Source of the DNA: Bacteroidales bacterium
GTDB taxonomy: Bacteria; Bacteroidota; Bacteroidia; Bacteroidales; GCA-2748055
DNA length: 64,000 nucleotides
Assembly (NCBI GenBank): GCA_023138875.1
Contig: JAGLOO010000012.1
Location: forward strand, 1-64,000
Reading direction: 5' to 3'
The notes beneath the pieces are model-generated. The model worked only from the letters and a program-made list of their open reading frames with translations. It searched no databases and was not told where the DNA came from. Made by a program: the position numbers and the translations under genes. Below, one piece after another: positions 61,649 to 64,000 of this stretch; within the stretch, counting starts at the first letter, position 1; the number at the start of each line of letters is the position of its first letter.

Positions 61649-64000
61649 ATGCAAGATAGAAAAAGATTCACTCAATTTGTGAAGAGAATAATCATGGGGC
61701 TCTCCTTACTGGTCGTGGTTTCAACAACCTGTCTGGCACAGAAAATACCGCTTGACAATTATACCGGCCAGAACGGATTGCCGCAGAATACGGTATATGA
61801 TATTGACCAGGACTTCGATGGATATATTTGGTTTGCCACCCAGGTAGGAGCTGCCAGGTTTGATGGATATGAATTTGAGTATTTCAATAGCTCCAACGGT
61901 CTGCCTGACGATATTGTCAACTGCCTGATGGTTGACAGGAAGGGCAATGTATGGCTGGGTACTGAAGGGGGGATCGCTGTTTTTGATGGCACCGGATTCT
62001 CAACATACACAGTCATGGATGGATTGGTTGATAACCGGATTGATGGTATTCTTGAAGATCAGAAAGGCAATGTCTGGATCACCACAGTGTACGGACTATC
62101 TGTAATTACAGAAGATGATATTTTGTCTTATGCGCAGGAGAATGCTCTGATCGATAACTCAATCATAGATGTATTTGCTGATTCCAGAGGAAGGGTACAT
62201 GTGGCCACGCTTCCCGGTCTGACCCTTTTTCAGGATCCGCATTCTTTCGAGAAACTCTATGAGGAACAAATCATCAGGGATATTTTGGAGACCACATCAG
62301 GAGAGATCTGGTATGCTACCCAGGGAAATGGGATTATTGTAATTCAGGACGGTATTGAAAGGCGTTTGTGGGAGAATGAAGGATTGTCCGATGGAATTGT
62401 ATTCTCTCTATTGGAGGACCATAAAGGAAGGATATGGTGTGGAACTTACCTTCAGGGATTGTTTCTATACGAGAAAGGGCGTTTTGGCAAGGTATCCAAT
62501 ACATATGGTACGGATCCCATTGCCGCTGAAATATACGAAGATGAGAACCACAGAATCTGGATCCGCACTTTTGAAGATGGAGTCTGGTTATATGATGAAG
62601 GGGATTTCAAGCATATCACTACTCTGAACAACCTGGCCCACAATAATGTGAGGGACATATTTGAGGATAAATTTGATAATATCTGGCTTGGTACACTGAA
62701 TGGTGTTTCAAAATATGGCAGGGTGATCTTTGAGATCTACGATATGGACCTGGGTCTTCCGGATAACAATATTGCATCGGTTTATGTTGACTCCAGGCAA
62801 CGAATTTGGTTTGGAACATACGGTTCGCCGCTGTATAAGGACCACGGTGAAACTTTTATTTTAGATAACAGGAGCGGTTTCCCTGTTGAGGCAATGCCCC
62901 TTTGTTTTGCTGAGGACAGCAATCAAATCATCTATATTGGGACCGATGTTGGATTACACTATTATGATGGCAGAAGTATCAGGCCGGTTGAAATTGAGGG
63001 AGGGAAGGGTGAAAGCAGCATTAACAGTTTGCTCTATACATCTGAGGGAGACCTATGGTGTGCCACTGACTCCGGGATCATTGTTTTGAAGGAGGATGAA
63101 GTATCCATCATAGGTGGCAATGAAGGATTGGTGAATCCTCAGGTCAATTCCATAAAACAGTTTGGGGAGAGGATTTGCTGTGCTACGGAAGGCGGCATCT
63201 CTGTATTTGCACTTTCCGGTAAACATATTGCAACTTATACAACTGACGACGGACTTGCCTCCAATGTATGCATCGATGTGACTTATGACCTTTCAGGGAA
63301 CATATGGGTTGCCACCAACAGGGGGCTTTCCAGAATAGGTGCCGGTCTCTCTTCCGGTATTACAAGTTATAATATCCAAAACGGATTGACCTCCAACACC
63401 ACCTATTTTGTTGAGTTATCTGACAGCGTTTCGTTGTGGATAGGAACCGAGCGTGGAATCAATGTCTTGAATATATCTACAGGTGAGATCGAGTTTTATG
63501 GATACGAAGACGGATTCTATCCGTTGGAAACAAACGCAAGGGCAATATCAAAGGGTCAGGATGGTGAATTATGGATTGGAACGGTAGGCGGCCTGGTCCA
63601 TTACAATCCCAAATACAATATTGTGGACACTACACCGCCTGATCTGATACTTTTCCCACCTATGGTGGATGGGGAATTGTTAAATGAAAAGCATGAGGAG
63701 ATGGGAAAAGATCCTGATGGATCTCAGAAAGAGCCGGTATTGCCATATAATAAAAACTCATTGATTTTCAATTTTACGGGTATCCACACCACCATACCAC
63801 TGCAAAACAGGTTTTCTTACATGCTGGAAGGATTTGATGAAAACTGGTCGCTGCCTGGACCCGAACGGTCGGTTTCCTACAAGAAATTGCCAAACGGCTC
63901 ATATGTATTCAGGGTAAAAGCTTATAATCTTGATGGGATTTCAGCAAAGCAGGAAGCCAGTTTCGCCTTTACCATAATGCCACCCTTTTGGAAAACCATA
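61649..64000 (+). CDS. Two-component regulator with Reg_prop and Y_Y_Y domains (cut by window end)
   Basis: The frame is open from the ATG at 61649 (ATG at 61640 possible) to the last base, giving 784 codons. A signal peptide (about 12-31, ending LAQ) is followed by many Reg_prop propeller repeats such as GLPQNTVYDIDQDFDGYIWFAT and GLPDDIVNCLMVDRKGNVWLGT, and near the end a Y_Y_Y domain (about 700-784; YMLEGFDENWSLPG, and the closing IMPPFWKT). In this family a membrane helix and a histidine kinase (hybrid or LytS-like) or DNA-binding output domain follow outside the window. Likely a periplasmic ligand sensor. Confidence 0.9.
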   Translation, partial: MQDRKRFTQFVKRIIMGLSLLVVVSTTCLAQKIPLDNYTGQNGLPQNTVYDIDQDFDGYIWFATQVGAARFDGYEFEYFNSSNGLPDDIVNCLMVDRKGNVWLGTEGGIAVFDGTGFSTYTVMDGLVDNRIDGILEDQKGNVWITTVYGLSVITEDDILSYAQENALIDNSIIDVFADSRGRVHVATLPGLTLFQDPHSFEKLYEEQIIRDILETTSGEIWYATQGNGIIVIQDGIERRLWENEGLSDGIVFSLLEDHKGRIWCGTYLQGLFLYEKGRFGKVSNTYGTDPIAAEIYEDENHRIWIRTFEDGVWLYDEGDFKHITTLNNLAHNNVRDIFEDKFDNIWLGTLNGVSKYGRVIFEIYDMDLGLPDNNIASVYVDSRQRIWFGTYGSPLYKDHGETFILDNRSGFPVEAMPLCFAEDSNQIIYIGTDVGLHYYDGRSIRPVEIEGGKGESSINSLLYTSEGDLWCATDSGIIVLKEDEVSIIGGNEGLVNPQVNSIKQFGERICCATEGGISVFALSGKHIATYTTDDGLASNVCIDVTYDLSGNIWVATNRGLSRIGAGLSSGITSYNIQNGLTSNTTYFVELSDSVSLWIGTERGINVLNISTGEIEFYGYEDGFYPLETNARAISKGQDGELWIGTVGGLVHYNPKYNIVDTTPPDLILFPPMVDGELLNEKHEEMGKDPDGSQKEPVLPYNKNSLIFNFTGIHTTIPLQNRFSYMLEGFDENWSLPGPERSVSYKKLPNGSYVFRVKAYNLDGISAKQEASFAFTIMPPFWKTI

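Noticed and set aside
1-64000. CRISPR arrays, tRNA or rRNA genes, insertion sequences, prophage or integrase genes
   Set aside because: No repeat-spacer pattern, cloverleaf, transposase or integrase motif was recognised in the window.

Overview
The window looks like a chromosomal segment of a Bacteroidota bacterium, most likely an anaerobic or fermentative member of the Bacteroidales/Marinilabiliales. The signs are a C-terminal T9SS-type sorting domain on a secreted peptidase, a PorE-like OmpA protein, many lipoproteins, recurrent TAnnTTTG (-7) promoter elements with few recognisable Shine-Dalgarno sites, a two-component regulator with Reg_prop/Y_Y_Y propellers, and the family content throughout. 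Coding density is high. No tRNA, rRNA, CRISPR, phage or IS element was recognised.

Layout. 1-4.6 kb: a 5'-truncated tricorn-type protease, a small beta-barrel, a conspicuously AT-rich pair of unknown genes (lipoprotein plus membrane protein), and a GH2-like protein without a catalytic barrel. 4.7-11.5 kb: sugar use (galM, GH3 with PA14, galK) plus a T9SS-exported M1 aminopeptidase. 11.6-14.7 kb: a PAP2 phosphatase / GT-C / GT2 trio, probably for lipid-linked sugars. 14.7-24 kb: Gfo/Idh/MocA oxidoreductase, queE, PorE-like OmpA protein, LytTR regulator, C1 peptidase, Cys-rich DUF6485 protein, and a GH3-beta-lactamase fusion. 24.1-31.2 kb: an energy cluster with methylmalonyl-CoA epimerase and a sodium-pump methylmalonyl-CoA decarboxylase (carboxyltransferase, OadG-like, biotin carrier, OadB-like), followed by citrate lyase as a CitD-CitE fusion plus CitF. 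31.1-37.4 kb: PKD lipoprotein, ECF sigma / anti-sigma / predicted beta-solenoid module, isoaspartyl peptidase, and patatin-Omp85. 37.4-43.6 kb: HD-like protein, isocitrate/isopropylmalate-type dehydrogenase, PepD, an easily missed 53-residue rubredoxin, and an M28 peptidase. 43.7-50.4 kb: a TetR-TolC-HlyD-ABC-ABC-permease-permease exporter operon resembling E. coli CecR/YbhGFSR. 50.4-52.4 kb: TlpA-like thioredoxin and a YihY-family protein. 52.4-59.7 kb: the complete histidine operon hisG-D-C-B-H-A-F-IE. 59.7-64 kb: cyclophilin, an M24 aminopeptidase, and a two-component regulator cut by the window end.

The most interesting signal is upstream of hisG. An 18-codon leader encodes seven His residues, six of them consecutive, and is followed by a textbook intrinsic terminator just before hisG. 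This is a ribosome-mediated histidine attenuator, possibly on a leaderless transcript. Upstream sequences could form competing structures. Other points of note are the juxtaposition of the decarboxylase pump with a CitDE fusion and CitF but no citC/citX/citG in the window, the regular 17-residue repeat in the sigma-linked protein, and unusually many convergent gene pairs whose 3' ends overlap.
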